The notes beneath the pieces are model-generated. The model saw only the letters and a program-made list of their open reading frames with translations, did not search any database and was not told the DNA's origin. The position numbers and the translations under genes are program-made. From Spongiivirga sp046524175 (GTDB lineage: Bacteria; Bacteroidota; Bacteroidia; Flavobacteriales; Flavobacteriaceae): DNA of 64,000 nt. Below, piece by piece: positions 35,861-45,331 of the stretch (position 1 is the stretch's first letter; each line of letters opens with the position of its first letter). Where the stretch lies: contig NZ_JBEFZF010000006.1 in NCBI RefSeq assembly GCF_046524175.1, positions 62,001-126,000 of the forward strand, in the 5' to 3' direction.

Positions 35861-37774
35861 TTAAAACTGTTCTAGATTTTCTGTGATTTCTTCCCAGTCC
35901 TCCATTAATTTTTCAAGGGTATCTTTCTTTTTTTGATAAGAATCGAAGAAATCAGGGTTAGCAACGGTAGCATCATAATTGATTTCTAATTCAACATCAA
36001 TCCTTTTGATTTCTTTTTCAAGCTGGTTGATTTGTGATTCGACCTTACTTAGACGATTATTAAGTGACTTGAGCTTCTTTTGATCTTCATACGATCGTTT
36101 TCCTTCTTTCGGTTTTTCTACTTCCTTAGTAAACTGAATAGTTCGTTTTTCTGCTTCCCGTAGATTAGCAATATTTCGTTGATCTAGGTAAAAATCAATA
36201 TCACCTAAATATTCTTTTATCTTTTTATCCTTAAACTCGTAAACACGGTTAGTAAGTCCCTGTAAGAAATCTCGATCGTGAGAAACCAAAATAAGTGTGC
36301 CTTCAAACTTTAAAAGCGCCTCTTTGAGTACATTTTTTGATTTAATATCAAGATGATTCGTCGGCTCGTCCATTACCAAGACATTAAAGGGTTGCAACAA
36401 TAGTTTTGCCAACGCTAATCTATTTCGCTCTCCGCCAGACAATACCCTAACATATTTATCTACGTCATCACCACGAAATAAAAACGACCCCAGTATATCA
36501 CGTACTTTACTTCTGTTTTTCTCGTTCGCAGCATGAATCATCGTATCTTCCACTGTTAAATTCCCATCAAGATGATCGGCTTGATTCTGAGCAAAATATC
36601 CTATTTGAACATTGTGCCCAAGATTTAGATCTCCTTCGTGATCAATATCTTGAACAACAATCTTTGCTAATGTAGACTTGCCTTGACCATTTTGCCCGAC
36701 AAACGCGGTTTTTGTGCCCCGCTCTATCATTAAATCTATATTAGATAGTACGTGGTTATTATCATAGTTTTTACTAATGTTCGAGGCCTCTAGTACTACC
36801 TTACCCGGATTTACAGAAACCGGAAACTGTAATGTCATTACTGCATTATCTTCTTCATCTACTTCAACGCGCTCAATACGATCAAGCTTTTTTATAAGTG
36901 ATTGCGCCATACTTGCTTTACTGGCTTTGGCACGAAATTTTTCAATTAATTTCTCGGTCTGCTCAATCTGTTTTTGTTGATTCTTTTGAGTGGCCAGTTG
37001 CTGCTCGCGCAGTTCTTTGCGTAAAATCAAAAACTTAGAATATGGTTTGGGATAATCATAAATACGTCCTAATGATATCTCAATGGTTCGATTAGTCACG
37101 TTATCTAAAAACATACGGTCATGCGAAACTATTACCACCGCACCCGCGTATGATTTTAAAAAATCTTCCAGCCAGATAATTGATTCAATGTCTAAGTGGT
37201 TTGTAGGCTCATCCAGCAACAAAATGTCATTATCCTGAAGTAGTAGTTTGGCAAGTTCAATACGCATTCGCCACCCACCAGAAAAGGTATCAGTTAGTTT
37301 TTCAAAATCAGATCGTTTAAACCCTAAGCCTTGTAAAATTCGTTCTGTCTGTCCTTGATAATCATATCCGCCATGAATTTCATACTGGTGTTGTACTTCG
37401 TTCAGATCGATCATTAACTGCGAATAACTAGCGCTTTCATAGTCGGTGCGTTCCGCTAGTTGCTGATTAATCTCTTCAAGCTGACGTTCCAGTTTCTTAA
37501 TCTCAGAAAATGCTTCATACGATTCTTCAAGAACTGTTCGTCCCTTTACAAAATCAATATCTTGTTTTAAAAAACCTGTCGTAACTTCTTTATCCGTTGC
37601 AATTTGCCCGGTATCATACTCTTGTTCTCCTGAAATAATACGTAACAAGGTCGATTTACCGGCACCATTTTTACCGACTAAACCAACACGATCTCCTGCT
37701 CCTAACCGAAATGTAATTTCTTCAAACAGGTATTCTCCACCAAAAGAAACCGATAAATTATGAATGTTAAGCAT
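35861..37774 (-). CDS. ABC-F family ATPase (Uup-like)
   Basis: 637 residues with two ATP-binding cassettes and no membrane domain. Walker A motifs are GKNGAGKST (about residue 34) and GQNGQGKST. Signatures are FSGGWRMR and LSGGERNR, and Walker B motifs LLLDEPTNHLD and LVMDEPTNHLD. The inter-domain linker (P-site tRNA interaction motif) is a charged coiled coil with KLIEKFRAKASKAS. The C-terminal coiled coil (SLNNRLSKVESQINQLEKEI) is Uup-type, so a ribosome or nucleic-acid related translation factor role is likelier than transport. Confidence 0.95.
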   Translation of the reverse strand: MLNIHNLSVSFGGEYLFEEITFRLGAGDRVGLVGKNGAGKSTLLRIISGEQEYDTGQIATDKEVTTGFLKQDIDFVKGRTVLEESYEAFSEIKKLERQLEEINQQLAERTDYESASYSQLMIDLNEVQHQYEIHGGYDYQGQTERILQGLGFKRSDFEKLTDTFSGGWRMRIELAKLLLQDNDILLLDEPTNHLDIESIIWLEDFLKSYAGAVVIVSHDRMFLDNVTNRTIEISLGRIYDYPKPYSKFLILRKELREQQLATQKNQQKQIEQTEKLIEKFRAKASKASMAQSLIKKLDRIERVEVDEEDNAVMTLQFPVSVNPGKVVLEASNISKNYDNNHVLSNIDLMIERGTKTAFVGQNGQGKSTLAKIVVQDIDHEGDLNLGHNVQIGYFAQNQADHLDGNLTVEDTMIHAANEKNRSKVRDILGSFLFRGDDVDKYVRVLSGGERNRLALAKLLLQPFNVLVMDEPTNHLDIKSKNVLKEALLKFEGTLILVSHDRDFLQGLTNRVYEFKDKKIKEYLGDIDFYLDQRNIANLREAEKRTIQFTKEVEKPKEGKRSYEDQKKLKSLNNRLSKVESQINQLEKEIKRIDVELEINYDATVANPDFFDSYQKKKDTLEKLMEDWEEITENLEQF

Positions 37775-37885
37775 CGTCGAAAAAAAGTAATTTTATGCTA
37801 TTGTGATATAAGAATATCCTATTCACTTCTCATTTATAATTCTGCAAAGATGATTAAATTTATATTTAGATAAAAGGATAAAAAA

Positions 37886-38269
37886 ATGATTGGTAAAGGG
37901 AGTAAAATTTCGAGTATTTTAAAGGGTAGTTGCCCTAAGTGCCAGCAGGAAAGTATGTACGTCAATAAAAATCCGTACGCGCTTTCTGAAACCTTAAAGA
38001 TGCATGAACGTTGTGGTCATTGCAATACTAAATATAAAATTGAACCTTCATTTTTCTACGGTGCCATGTACGTTAGTTATGCCGTAGGAATTGTATTTGC
38101 AGTGGCAGCATTTGTGATTAGTTATTTGATTTTAGGAACAAATTTAAAAGTTGCCTTTATTTCAATAGTGGGCACCATGGTGGTTTTTATGCCGGTTATT
38201 ATGCGACTATCCAGAAATATTTGGATTAATATGTTTATGAGTTACGATAAGAATCTCGTTAAATCTTAG
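37886..38269 (+). CDS. DUF983 membrane protein
   Basis: 127 residues. A zinc-ribbon-like N-terminus has CPKCQ and CGHCN, the first within GSCPKCQQESMYV, and a second motif HERCGHCNTKY. FFYGAMYVSYAVG follows, then two membrane helices. This is the DUF983 arrangement. Family function is unclear. It converges on the FAD oxidoreductase gene with a 4-base overlap. Confidence 0.9.
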   Translation: MIGKGSKISSILKGSCPKCQQESMYVNKNPYALSETLKMHERCGHCNTKYKIEPSFFYGAMYVSYAVGIVFAVAAFVISYLILGTNLKVAFISIVGTMVVFMPVIMRLSRNIWINMFMSYDKNLVKS

Positions 38270-39315
38270 TCAATAGAGTATCTGGCGATATCTACTTCAC
38301 TACCCAAAGAATGACCTTTTTCTAGGTAATTATACAGCTGAGCGGATAATGCTGGCGCCATTAAAATGCCACGACTACCAAAACCATTAAAAACAGCCAA
38401 TTGCTTGTATTGTGGATGCCTGCCTAAAAATGGTTTTCTGTCTTTTGTAGTCGGTCGTATCCCTGCTACATGGTTTACAATTTTGAAAGGACATGCAATT
38501 GCTTTGCTTAGTTTTTCTACGATTTTATTTTTCGACCTATCGGTTATTGCATTTGTTTTATCCTCTCGGTCAAAAGTAGCTCCAACTTTATACCGATCAT
38601 TACCCAACGGAACAATAAATAATCCAGCTTTAAGTATTACGTCTACTTTCAAATCAACCGATTCTATAATTAAATATTCTCCTTTATTGCCTTGCAATGG
38701 CAAATAATTAAAAAACGGATTCTTTTTTAGTCCATAGCCCTCACAGAATACAATTGTTTTTGCCGAAATACTCTCATAAGAAATAGCATCATCGGAATCG
38801 AAAACAATTTTTTTATGCACAAATGGCTCAGATATTACCAAATGCTTTCTCATCAAAAATGAGATATACTCACTAACTAAAAGCTGCGTATCAATTCTGC
38901 CCGTCTGTAATACCTTGCCAAGATCTTGATTGGTAGTAAGATATTGAAATGGATTGCTTATAAAGTCAGTACTTAAAAAAGGAGCTAGTTTCGGTTTATC
39001 GCTAGCGACCACCCAATTATTTTGTTCTTCAATCGATGAAAAACGCCGATAAATAGGAATCTCCGATCGAATTGATATACCTAATCGATTTTCGATTTTA
39101 TCAAAGAAGTGAGGAAGCACTTTTAAATGTTCAACAGCATTCCAAACGGCAGTATACCGTTTTAAATTCGTAGGATTGTAGACACCTGCAGCTGTTTTAG
39201 TCGCTGCTTGTGAATGATCATTGAATACGAGATAACTCTTATTATTTTGCTCTAATTGCTCAACAAAGGATAATCCCGCAAGTCCGAAACCAACAACAAG
39301 GTAGTCTACTTTCAT
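38266..39315 (-). CDS. FAD-dependent oxidoreductase (DAO family)
   Basis: 349 residues. The Rossmann FAD motif DYLVVGFGLAGLSFVEQLE is at residues 3-21. The C-terminal block AGIRPTTKDRKPFLGRHPQYK with NGFGSRGILMAPALSAQL is the DAO-type substrate/FAD closing motif, similar to glycine-oxidase and MnmC-type oxidase domains. No partner methyltransferase domain is fused or adjacent. The substrate is unknown. Confidence 0.85.
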   Translation of the reverse strand: MKVDYLVVGFGLAGLSFVEQLEQNNKSYLVFNDHSQAATKTAAGVYNPTNLKRYTAVWNAVEHLKVLPHFFDKIENRLGISIRSEIPIYRRFSSIEEQNNWVVASDKPKLAPFLSTDFISNPFQYLTTNQDLGKVLQTGRIDTQLLVSEYISFLMRKHLVISEPFVHKKIVFDSDDAISYESISAKTIVFCEGYGLKKNPFFNYLPLQGNKGEYLIIESVDLKVDVILKAGLFIVPLGNDRYKVGATFDREDKTNAITDRSKNKIVEKLSKAIACPFKIVNHVAGIRPTTKDRKPFLGRHPQYKQLAVFNGFGSRGILMAPALSAQLYNYLEKGHSLGSEVDIARYSID

Positions 39316-39392
39316 AGATGCTAAAATAGGTTAAAACGAGAAGTTAGCTTGCTCAAAATGGTATCTTTAGGTTGAAACTATTTCAGTAAACA

Positions 39393-40514
39393 ATGAAAAG
39401 ATTTTTTATACTGCTATTCATTATTGGTACATTAACCACCAATGCACAATCTCACAACAAATTATCAAACGAATTTGATGCTTTTTTACAAAAGGAATTC
39501 AGTAGTAATGAACCGGGAGGGACCGTCCTGATAAAAAAGGGCGATGATACCATATTTTTGAAAAGCTATGGTTTAGCAAATATGAAAACTCGAGAAAAAA
39601 ATACTGAAAACACTATATATAATACAGGATCCATTTCGAAAACTTTTGTTGCCAATGGCATATTAATTTTATCTGAACGAAATCTTCTATCGCTTGATGA
39701 TACCCTATTTGATCATTTCCCTGATTTTAAAAACCAAGAAATTGCACAGCAAGTAACCATAAAAAATCTGTTGTCTCACACATCAGGGATCCCCGACTTA
39801 AGACCCGTAAGAGCGCAACCTGATTTTTATCTTACTGCAAAAGATACTGCCAACTTCGAGCCGATAAAGGCCGTACAAACCTTAAATTTTGAACCAGGAG
39901 AAAAATTTCAATATTCAAACCCTTGTTACAACGGTCTCGCATTAATTATTGAAAAAGTATCAGGTCAACCTTGGCAGGAATTCATTATTAAAAACATTTT
40001 TGCGCCATCGGGTATGGAGCACAGTACAATAACCAACGGACCACATCCTGCTAACGGCGTTGCACATGCATATGTAAAAAATAGGAATGTGTATGAAGAA
40101 TCTGACTACGGAGAAGTACCTACTTTCGCAGCTGCCGGAAATGGGGGTGTCTGGAGCACGGTAAACGATCTTGCCAAATACGAAAAAGCGCACAAAAATG
40201 AGATTTTCTTGAATAAAAAGAGCATTAAAAACTCAAGAACGGCATATCGACCATCTAATTGGAAAAGTGACATCCTTCCTTTTGTGGGTTACGGATGGAT
40301 GATGGGTGAACGTATGCTACTTAGAAGTGAAGATTACCCTAATGTCTATATAGTACATCATACGGGGTCCCAGGGAGGTTTTAGGGCATTTCACATTAGT
40401 ATTCCCGATCAGGATATTGTTTTTATTGGTTTATTTAATCGACCTGTACAATCGTTTAGACCCCTTATGAAAACCGGATTCGATTTACTAAAAGAACATG
40501 GCTATTTGAAATAA
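39393..40514 (+). CDS. Serine hydrolase, class-C beta-lactamase fold
   Basis: 373 residues with a signal peptide (ILLFIIGTLTTNAQ). The active-site SxxK is SISK (Ser80, Lys83), the YxN element is YSN in KFQYSNPCYNG, and the third motif is HTG in VHHTGSQGGF. The family covers beta-lactamases, D-amino-acid peptidases and esterases. With a periplasmic location a peptidase or esterase role is the safer label. A strong bidirectional terminator follows. Confidence 0.92.
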   Translation: MKRFFILLFIIGTLTTNAQSHNKLSNEFDAFLQKEFSSNEPGGTVLIKKGDDTIFLKSYGLANMKTREKNTENTIYNTGSISKTFVANGILILSERNLLSLDDTLFDHFPDFKNQEIAQQVTIKNLLSHTSGIPDLRPVRAQPDFYLTAKDTANFEPIKAVQTLNFEPGEKFQYSNPCYNGLALIIEKVSGQPWQEFIIKNIFAPSGMEHSTITNGPHPANGVAHAYVKNRNVYEESDYGEVPTFAAAGNGGVWSTVNDLAKYEKAHKNEIFLNKKSIKNSRTAYRPSNWKSDILPFVGYGWMMGERMLLRSEDYPNVYIVHHTGSQGGFRAFHISIPDQDIVFIGLFNRPVQSFRPLMKTGFDLLKEHGYLK

Positions 40515-40541
40515 CTAAGTGCCAAATGACATTGTTTCAAT

Positions 40542-40576
40542 AAAAAAAGCCCTGACTTGTTCAGTCAGGGCTTTTT
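40542..40576. terminator. Bidirectional terminator
   Basis: A 9-bp GC-rich stem (AGCCCTGAC with its complement 40564-40572, extended by A-T pairs) is flanked by A-run and T-run, so it can end transcription of both the serine hydrolase and the gldN end of the gld operon. Confidence 0.85.
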
Positions 40577-40592
40577 ACTTTCTATTATGGTC

Positions 40593-41477
40593 TTAATAAC
40601 TCCACATATCTTGTTCAAAATCACGAATGCGTTCTTTAATACGTTCAGATTCTAACAATTGCATGAGAGCGTTCTCTCTAACATATTCATTAACACGGCG
40701 GTCACCATACTCATTATCTTCCTTATAAATAGTTGCATTAAAACGGCGAGAATTTAATAAGTGGTCATATGAAAGTGGCATCGCTGTGTTGTTTTTATTA
40801 AACACTTTGGCCTCGTGAAGGGCAGGGCGAATACTTGGGAACCATACCCAGAATAATTCGATCATATCCGGCTCATCATCGTCGATAGTTTGTACATCTG
40901 GAGCTACTGGTGCAATACCCAATAAACGGTATTTCATTTCACCTTGGCGCTTGTCAAAATACCAAACACCTTTTACATGAAATGCTTCAATATCAGCACC
41001 ACTTAATTCACGAATGTCTACATACTCCGCAGAAAGTGTTTCACCTGCGTTCAACTGGTCAAAACCAGCATCTAGCGTATCCTTCTTTACCAATGCGCTT
41101 TCAATATCAGCAGTTGTACGCTTTTCGGTAAAATATGAATCTGCATATACCTCTAGGCGACCTGAATTGAGCTCTCTCATGAAAATTTGGTACAATGATC
41201 TACGATCTGATCCAATATTAACAGTATCGATAGGATAATAGAGTGGAAAATTGATTCGTTCATCGAGATCGATTACTTCCCAAACTGTTTTTGACCACAA
41301 AATATCACGATCATCGACATAACCATACTCTAATGGCTGGTCATTATCGGCCTCTATTTGCTGCTCTGTCTTCACTCCTACCATTTCTGGAGTCTTAGCA
41401 TTGAGCAAATTAGATTGTGCTACTGCAGTATAACTAAATCCGGCAGTGACCATTATCGCTACAAATATCCTTTTCAT
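40593..41477 (-). CDS. gldN: Type IX secretion/gliding protein GldN
   Basis: 294 residues, with a signal peptide (AIMVTAGFSYTAVAQ). The block EYGYVDDRDILWSKTVWEVIDLDERINFPLYYP is the family signature (listed here in parts: DDRDILWSKTVWE and ERINFPLYYP), followed by LFWVWFPSIRPALHEAKVFN. GldN forms the periplasmic ring with GldK. It is the last gene of gldK-L-M-N, 23 bases after gldM. Confidence 0.96.
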   Translation of the reverse strand: MKRIFVAIMVTAGFSYTAVAQSNLLNAKTPEMVGVKTEQQIEADNDQPLEYGYVDDRDILWSKTVWEVIDLDERINFPLYYPIDTVNIGSDRRSLYQIFMRELNSGRLEVYADSYFTEKRTTADIESALVKKDTLDAGFDQLNAGETLSAEYVDIRELSGADIEAFHVKGVWYFDKRQGEMKYRLLGIAPVAPDVQTIDDDEPDMIELFWVWFPSIRPALHEAKVFNKNNTAMPLSYDHLLNSRRFNATIYKEDNEYGDRRVNEYVRENALMQLLESERIKERIRDFEQDMWSY

Positions 41478-41500
41478 GATTAAGTTCTTTCGTTTAATTT

Positions 41501-43060
41501 TTAATTAGTAAGCTCTACTACTACAGGGCTAATTTTCTTAAGACGGTAGGTGCTGTTTCCAGCAATACTAGCCTTAATGTTCATTATTTGCACAGCAGAA
41601 CCTCTTTTCGCTCTTTTCAGCGCATTTTTTGCTTTTGCATTTAATCTAGAACCTCTTACAGTTACTGTAGGTTGTCCTGATACTTTAAAGTCAAATTGAG
41701 AAACTCGTAAGTTCAAATCAAAGTCAAAATCAAATAACTTTGCTCCAACAGTAGAAATCTCTAAATTTTTTCTAGACATTTTAATAGAACCATCTTCGCC
41801 ACGAAGTGTACCTGTTGGTCTTGGAATATCTTTAATTCTAAACTTAGATGATGTACTAATAGGCGCACCATCAGGTAAAGTCCCACGTGCTGTAATTGTT
41901 ACTTCACGACCTTTACCTGGATTCATTGCATACTTGCTACCGCTAACAGGTTTTAAACCAGGTGCTGTAGCTCGAACACGATTGTTAGGAATCCCAGGAA
42001 TAGAGATTGTCATCGGGTTTGTTACCCCACGATATACTACATTCATTTTATCAGCTGAGATTACAGCCGCATTTGGCTTAGAGATAGTAGCAAATGTGTT
42101 ACTAACAGGAACTTCTAGATCTTCACCATCCTGAGTAAAGATTAGTTTACCTTCGATCTTATGATCACCAGGGCGTCCTGCACCTACTTTTAATTTTACC
42201 TTACCACCATCTAGTTCATAATCGTTTTCTGTAAGCTTACGACCGTCTAAGGTTAATTCAACCTTACTAGGTTTTGTTGAAGCATCAGTACGACCCAATA
42301 CAATCTCACCATTAAAAGTTTCTCCTTGATAATATGCTGATTTTGGAGTTTGAAGTAAGGTGCTGTAGTTTTTCATACTTACCTGCTCGTTCAATTCACC
42401 AGATAATAAAGCAGAAATAATTTCAGCTTCCGTATTTTTAGCGTCAGAATCTAGTTTGGTAACATTAGTAATAGAAGCAACTAATGGGAAACCTTTAAAG
42501 TTATAATCCATATAACTCACAGTTTTACCATCACGATTCTTTACGTCAGCAGTGCTAAAACGTTTTTTAACATCATCAGCAATTTTTTTCATGCTTTCAG
42601 AATCACCTAAAACTGACAATACGCTGTTTCTGTAGTCATCCATCTGCTTTACAAATTCCTTACCACGATCGGCAAGACCTTCACCTGCAAATAATTGATT
42701 ATCTACATAATCAGCATTATCCATTGTTTGGTAATCTGTAGCATCTACCACACTACCTTGCATATCTGACCTGAACTTGGTCATGAAATCGCTAAACTTT
42801 TTTGTAGCGTTGCTTACTGTTTCAGCTTTTTCTTTTGGCTCTTTAAATTTTTCAGGGGCCTCTCCTGCTTTTGTAGTTAAATCTGCCAATAATGCCTGGC
42901 TGCGTGCTGCAGTGGCTGCATTGTTCTCTTCCATAGAAGTATTCATACGACCAAAAGCCGACAGTACTTCTTTAGACATATTCAGTGCCAACATCGCGAT
43001 GAACACCAAATACATCAGGTTGATCATTTTCTGTCTAGGGGTTTGCTTTCCTCCTGCCAT
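41501..43060 (-). CDS. gldM: Type IX secretion motor protein GldM
   Basis: 519 residues. An N-terminal MAGGKQTPRQKMINLMYLVF segment leads into one membrane helix with ALNMSKEVLSAFGRMN, then a long periplasmic part of repeated beta-sandwich domains (four in the solved family members), with NTFATISKPNAAVI and ending VVVELTN. GldM and GldL form the proton-driven inner-membrane motor that powers protein secretion and gliding. Confidence 0.97.
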   Translation of the reverse strand: MAGGKQTPRQKMINLMYLVFIAMLALNMSKEVLSAFGRMNTSMEENNAATAARSQALLADLTTKAGEAPEKFKEPKEKAETVSNATKKFSDFMTKFRSDMQGSVVDATDYQTMDNADYVDNQLFAGEGLADRGKEFVKQMDDYRNSVLSVLGDSESMKKIADDVKKRFSTADVKNRDGKTVSYMDYNFKGFPLVASITNVTKLDSDAKNTEAEIISALLSGELNEQVSMKNYSTLLQTPKSAYYQGETFNGEIVLGRTDASTKPSKVELTLDGRKLTENDYELDGGKVKLKVGAGRPGDHKIEGKLIFTQDGEDLEVPVSNTFATISKPNAAVISADKMNVVYRGVTNPMTISIPGIPNNRVRATAPGLKPVSGSKYAMNPGKGREVTITARGTLPDGAPISTSSKFRIKDIPRPTGTLRGEDGSIKMSRKNLEISTVGAKLFDFDFDLNLRVSQFDFKVSGQPTVTVRGSRLNAKAKNALKRAKRGSAVQIMNIKASIAGNSTYRLKKISPVVVELTN

Positions 43061-43092
43061 GTTTTACTAATTTAAGTTGGTTAAAAAATAAA

Positions 43093-43758
43093 TTAGTTTT
43101 TGTTCATTGCAGAAAGCATTCCTCCGTACACACCATTTAATGATGATAGGTTAGATGCTAGCGACTCCATCTGATCTTTCAACTTACCAGCATTTGCAGC
43201 TACTTCTTCGTTCACACTAGCTTGCTTTTCAGCGCTTTCTAACTGTACTTTATACAAACTGTTTAAAGATTCCATTTGTGCTGCGGCTAATGAAAGTTCT
43301 TCGCCATACTTTTTAGTAGATTGAATTGCGTCCACAGTAGGTGAAATACCTTTAGCCGCACCTTCGAAGTTTTTAATACTCTCTCCAAGGCTGCTCATTA
43401 AGTTAGCATCAACCTTGGCTTCTTTAAGCATGTCGTCTAATTTTTTAGATAGCATGCCTTCGGCTTCAGCAGCCTCAGCAGCTTGCGATTTCTTTTTACC
43501 GGTTGCTTGACCACCAGCTAATTCAGGATATACTAATGACCAGTCAAGATCGTCTTCAACAGGTTCAAATGCCGAGATAGCAAAAATAAGTGCCTCGGTA
43601 ATAAGACCAAGTGCTAGAAGGAATCCACCGCTTAATTTAATAAAACCAAGATCTATTTCCCAGTGAAGGATTTTGAAAAGTGCTCCAAGGATTACAATTG
43701 ATGCTCCCAGGCCATAAGCCATGTTAAACACTTTTTTGGTTGCTTTAGATTGTGCCAT
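43093..43758 (-). CDS. gldL: Type IX secretion motor protein GldL
   Basis: 221 residues. Two membrane helices near the N-terminus (NMAYGLGASIVILGALFKI and GGFLLALGLITEALIFAISA) have conserved Glu (TEALIF) and polar residues thought to carry protons. The cytoplasmic coiled-coil tail is rich in Ala/Glu/Lys. It partners with GldM. It is in the gldKLMN operon, 48 bases after gldK. Confidence 0.96.
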   Translation of the reverse strand: MAQSKATKKVFNMAYGLGASIVILGALFKILHWEIDLGFIKLSGGFLLALGLITEALIFAISAFEPVEDDLDWSLVYPELAGGQATGKKKSQAAEAAEAEGMLSKKLDDMLKEAKVDANLMSSLGESIKNFEGAAKGISPTVDAIQSTKKYGEELSLAAAQMESLNSLYKVQLESAEKQASVNEEVAANAGKLKDQMESLASNLSSLNGVYGGMLSAMNKN

Positions 43759-43805
43759 AATTAAAAGTTTTAGTTTAAGTTTAAGTTAAATATTTAGGGT
43801 TTGTT

Positions 43806-45161
43806 TTAGTTTTGAGTAATGTTGGTTCCCATATAATCCTGAACCGTACGGAAGCCGATATAACTTCTCGCAGAGTCAGCATATTCATAGTCGCGCGTAC
43901 TTACTTGTAGGAAGTAAGCCACATCTTTCCAAGAACCGCCACGTACAGTTTTACGTTGGTTGCTATTGTCCACAACATTTGGATTCATTGTAGAACCGAA
44001 CTCGTAAGAACCTAGGCTGTATGCAGTATCTGTCCATTCAGACACATTACCAGCCATATTATACAATCCGTAATCATTAGGATCATAAGACTTAGCCTCT
44101 ACCGTGTAAAGAGCCTGATCTGCCGCATAATCACCACGCATTGGTTTAAAGTTTGCCATAAAGCAACCTCTATCATTTAATATATAAGGACCGCCCCAAG
44201 GATAGGTTGCTCCTTCAATACCACCACGAGCTGCATATTCCCACTCTGCCTCACTAGGTAAGCGCCAAACACCAACTTGTTGTTTGCGTCTATCTTTTTG
44301 GTACGAGTTTTTCTCCATTTGTCTCCATGCGCAAAAGGCTTTGGCTTGATACCAGTTTACACCTACCACAGGGTATTCACTGTAAGCGTCATGCCAGAAA
44401 TAATCATTGTGCATTGGCTCATTATAAGAATATGCGAAATCTTTAATCCATACAGTCGTGTCAGGATAGATCTCTGTAATCTCATTTTTCAAGAAATCTT
44501 TGCGACTACCCTTTTTATCACGGGCTGCTGCTTCGATATCCATCCAAGTGTATTTAAATTTAAGTTTGGTTACATCAATTGTTCGAAGTCCGTTATACGT
44601 CTCTTCTGGAGATAGATACATCGTATCCATCACCTCAGCATAATATTCGTCAGGGTACTCTTGAGGCTCCCAAATAAGTTCTACATCTCTATTTAGCTGA
44701 TACCCTTCATAACCGGTTTCTCCTAAACCAGCATAGTTATCCAGCATATATTTTTCGTAAACAGAAATATCAGTCGTATCAGCACTTTTAAATGCAAATT
44801 CTCCGATACCTTCATTCTCAGGTGTTTCCCCAAGCTCGTCAGCAAGGATAGCAAGCTTTGTACGAACGATCGAATCTCTAACCCAATTTACGAACTGACG
44901 ATACTCACTATTGGTGATTTCGGTCTCGTCCATATAAAATGCTCGAACAGTAACAGTACGAGTTGGCGCATTATTCATTTTCGCCCGATCATCATCTTGC
45001 TTACCCATGATATAAGAACCACCTGGGACAAGGACCATTCCGTATGGTTTTTCTGGATGCCATTTTTTACCAGTGACTCCTACGAGTTCACCGCGGTTTT
45101 TTGAACCACAACTACCTAAGATTAGGGAACAAACGGCAATTAGCGCAGTTAATTTCTTCAT
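43806..45161 (-). CDS. gldK: Type IX secretion lipoprotein GldK
   Basis: 451 residues with a lipoprotein signal (VCSLILGSC, Cys18). The FGE-sulfatase fold follows: PGGSYIMGKQDDD, MDETEITNSEYRQFVNW, YPVVGVNWYQAKAFCAWR, RLPSEAEWEYAARGG, NVSEWTDTA and VRGGSWKD. GldK lacks formylglycine-generating activity in the family and forms the periplasmic ring with GldN. It is the first gene of the operon. A candidate promoter lies at 45206-45236. Confidence 0.97.
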   Translation of the reverse strand: MKKLTALIAVCSLILGSCGSKNRGELVGVTGKKWHPEKPYGMVLVPGGSYIMGKQDDDRAKMNNAPTRTVTVRAFYMDETEITNSEYRQFVNWVRDSIVRTKLAILADELGETPENEGIGEFAFKSADTTDISVYEKYMLDNYAGLGETGYEGYQLNRDVELIWEPQEYPDEYYAEVMDTMYLSPEETYNGLRTIDVTKLKFKYTWMDIEAAARDKKGSRKDFLKNEITEIYPDTTVWIKDFAYSYNEPMHNDYFWHDAYSEYPVVGVNWYQAKAFCAWRQMEKNSYQKDRRKQQVGVWRLPSEAEWEYAARGGIEGATYPWGGPYILNDRGCFMANFKPMRGDYAADQALYTVEAKSYDPNDYGLYNMAGNVSEWTDTAYSLGSYEFGSTMNPNVVDNSNQRKTVRGGSWKDVAYFLQVSTRDYEYADSARSYIGFRTVQDYMGTNITQN

Positions 45162-45205
45162 AGAAACTATAGGTTAAAGTTTAAATTTTAATAAGATTGA
45201 GGCTG

Positions 45206-45236
45206 TAAACCTATCCATTTATTGATTAAAAAACAA
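45206..45236 (-). promoter_or_regulatory. Candidate promoter of the gldKLMN operon
   Basis: On the minus strand, TTG (45236-45234), a 20-base spacer and TAGGTTTA (45213-45206), one mismatch from TAnnTTTG. The -7 box is about 45 bases upstream of the gldK start. Confidence 0.4.
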
Positions 45237-45331
45237 TTATTTCACTTTTTTATTACCCATTATCGGTGACTTGCTCAAATTTTAGCTTAAGCTACACATA
45301 GTGTTAAACTACTATCTCTGCTAAAACCCTA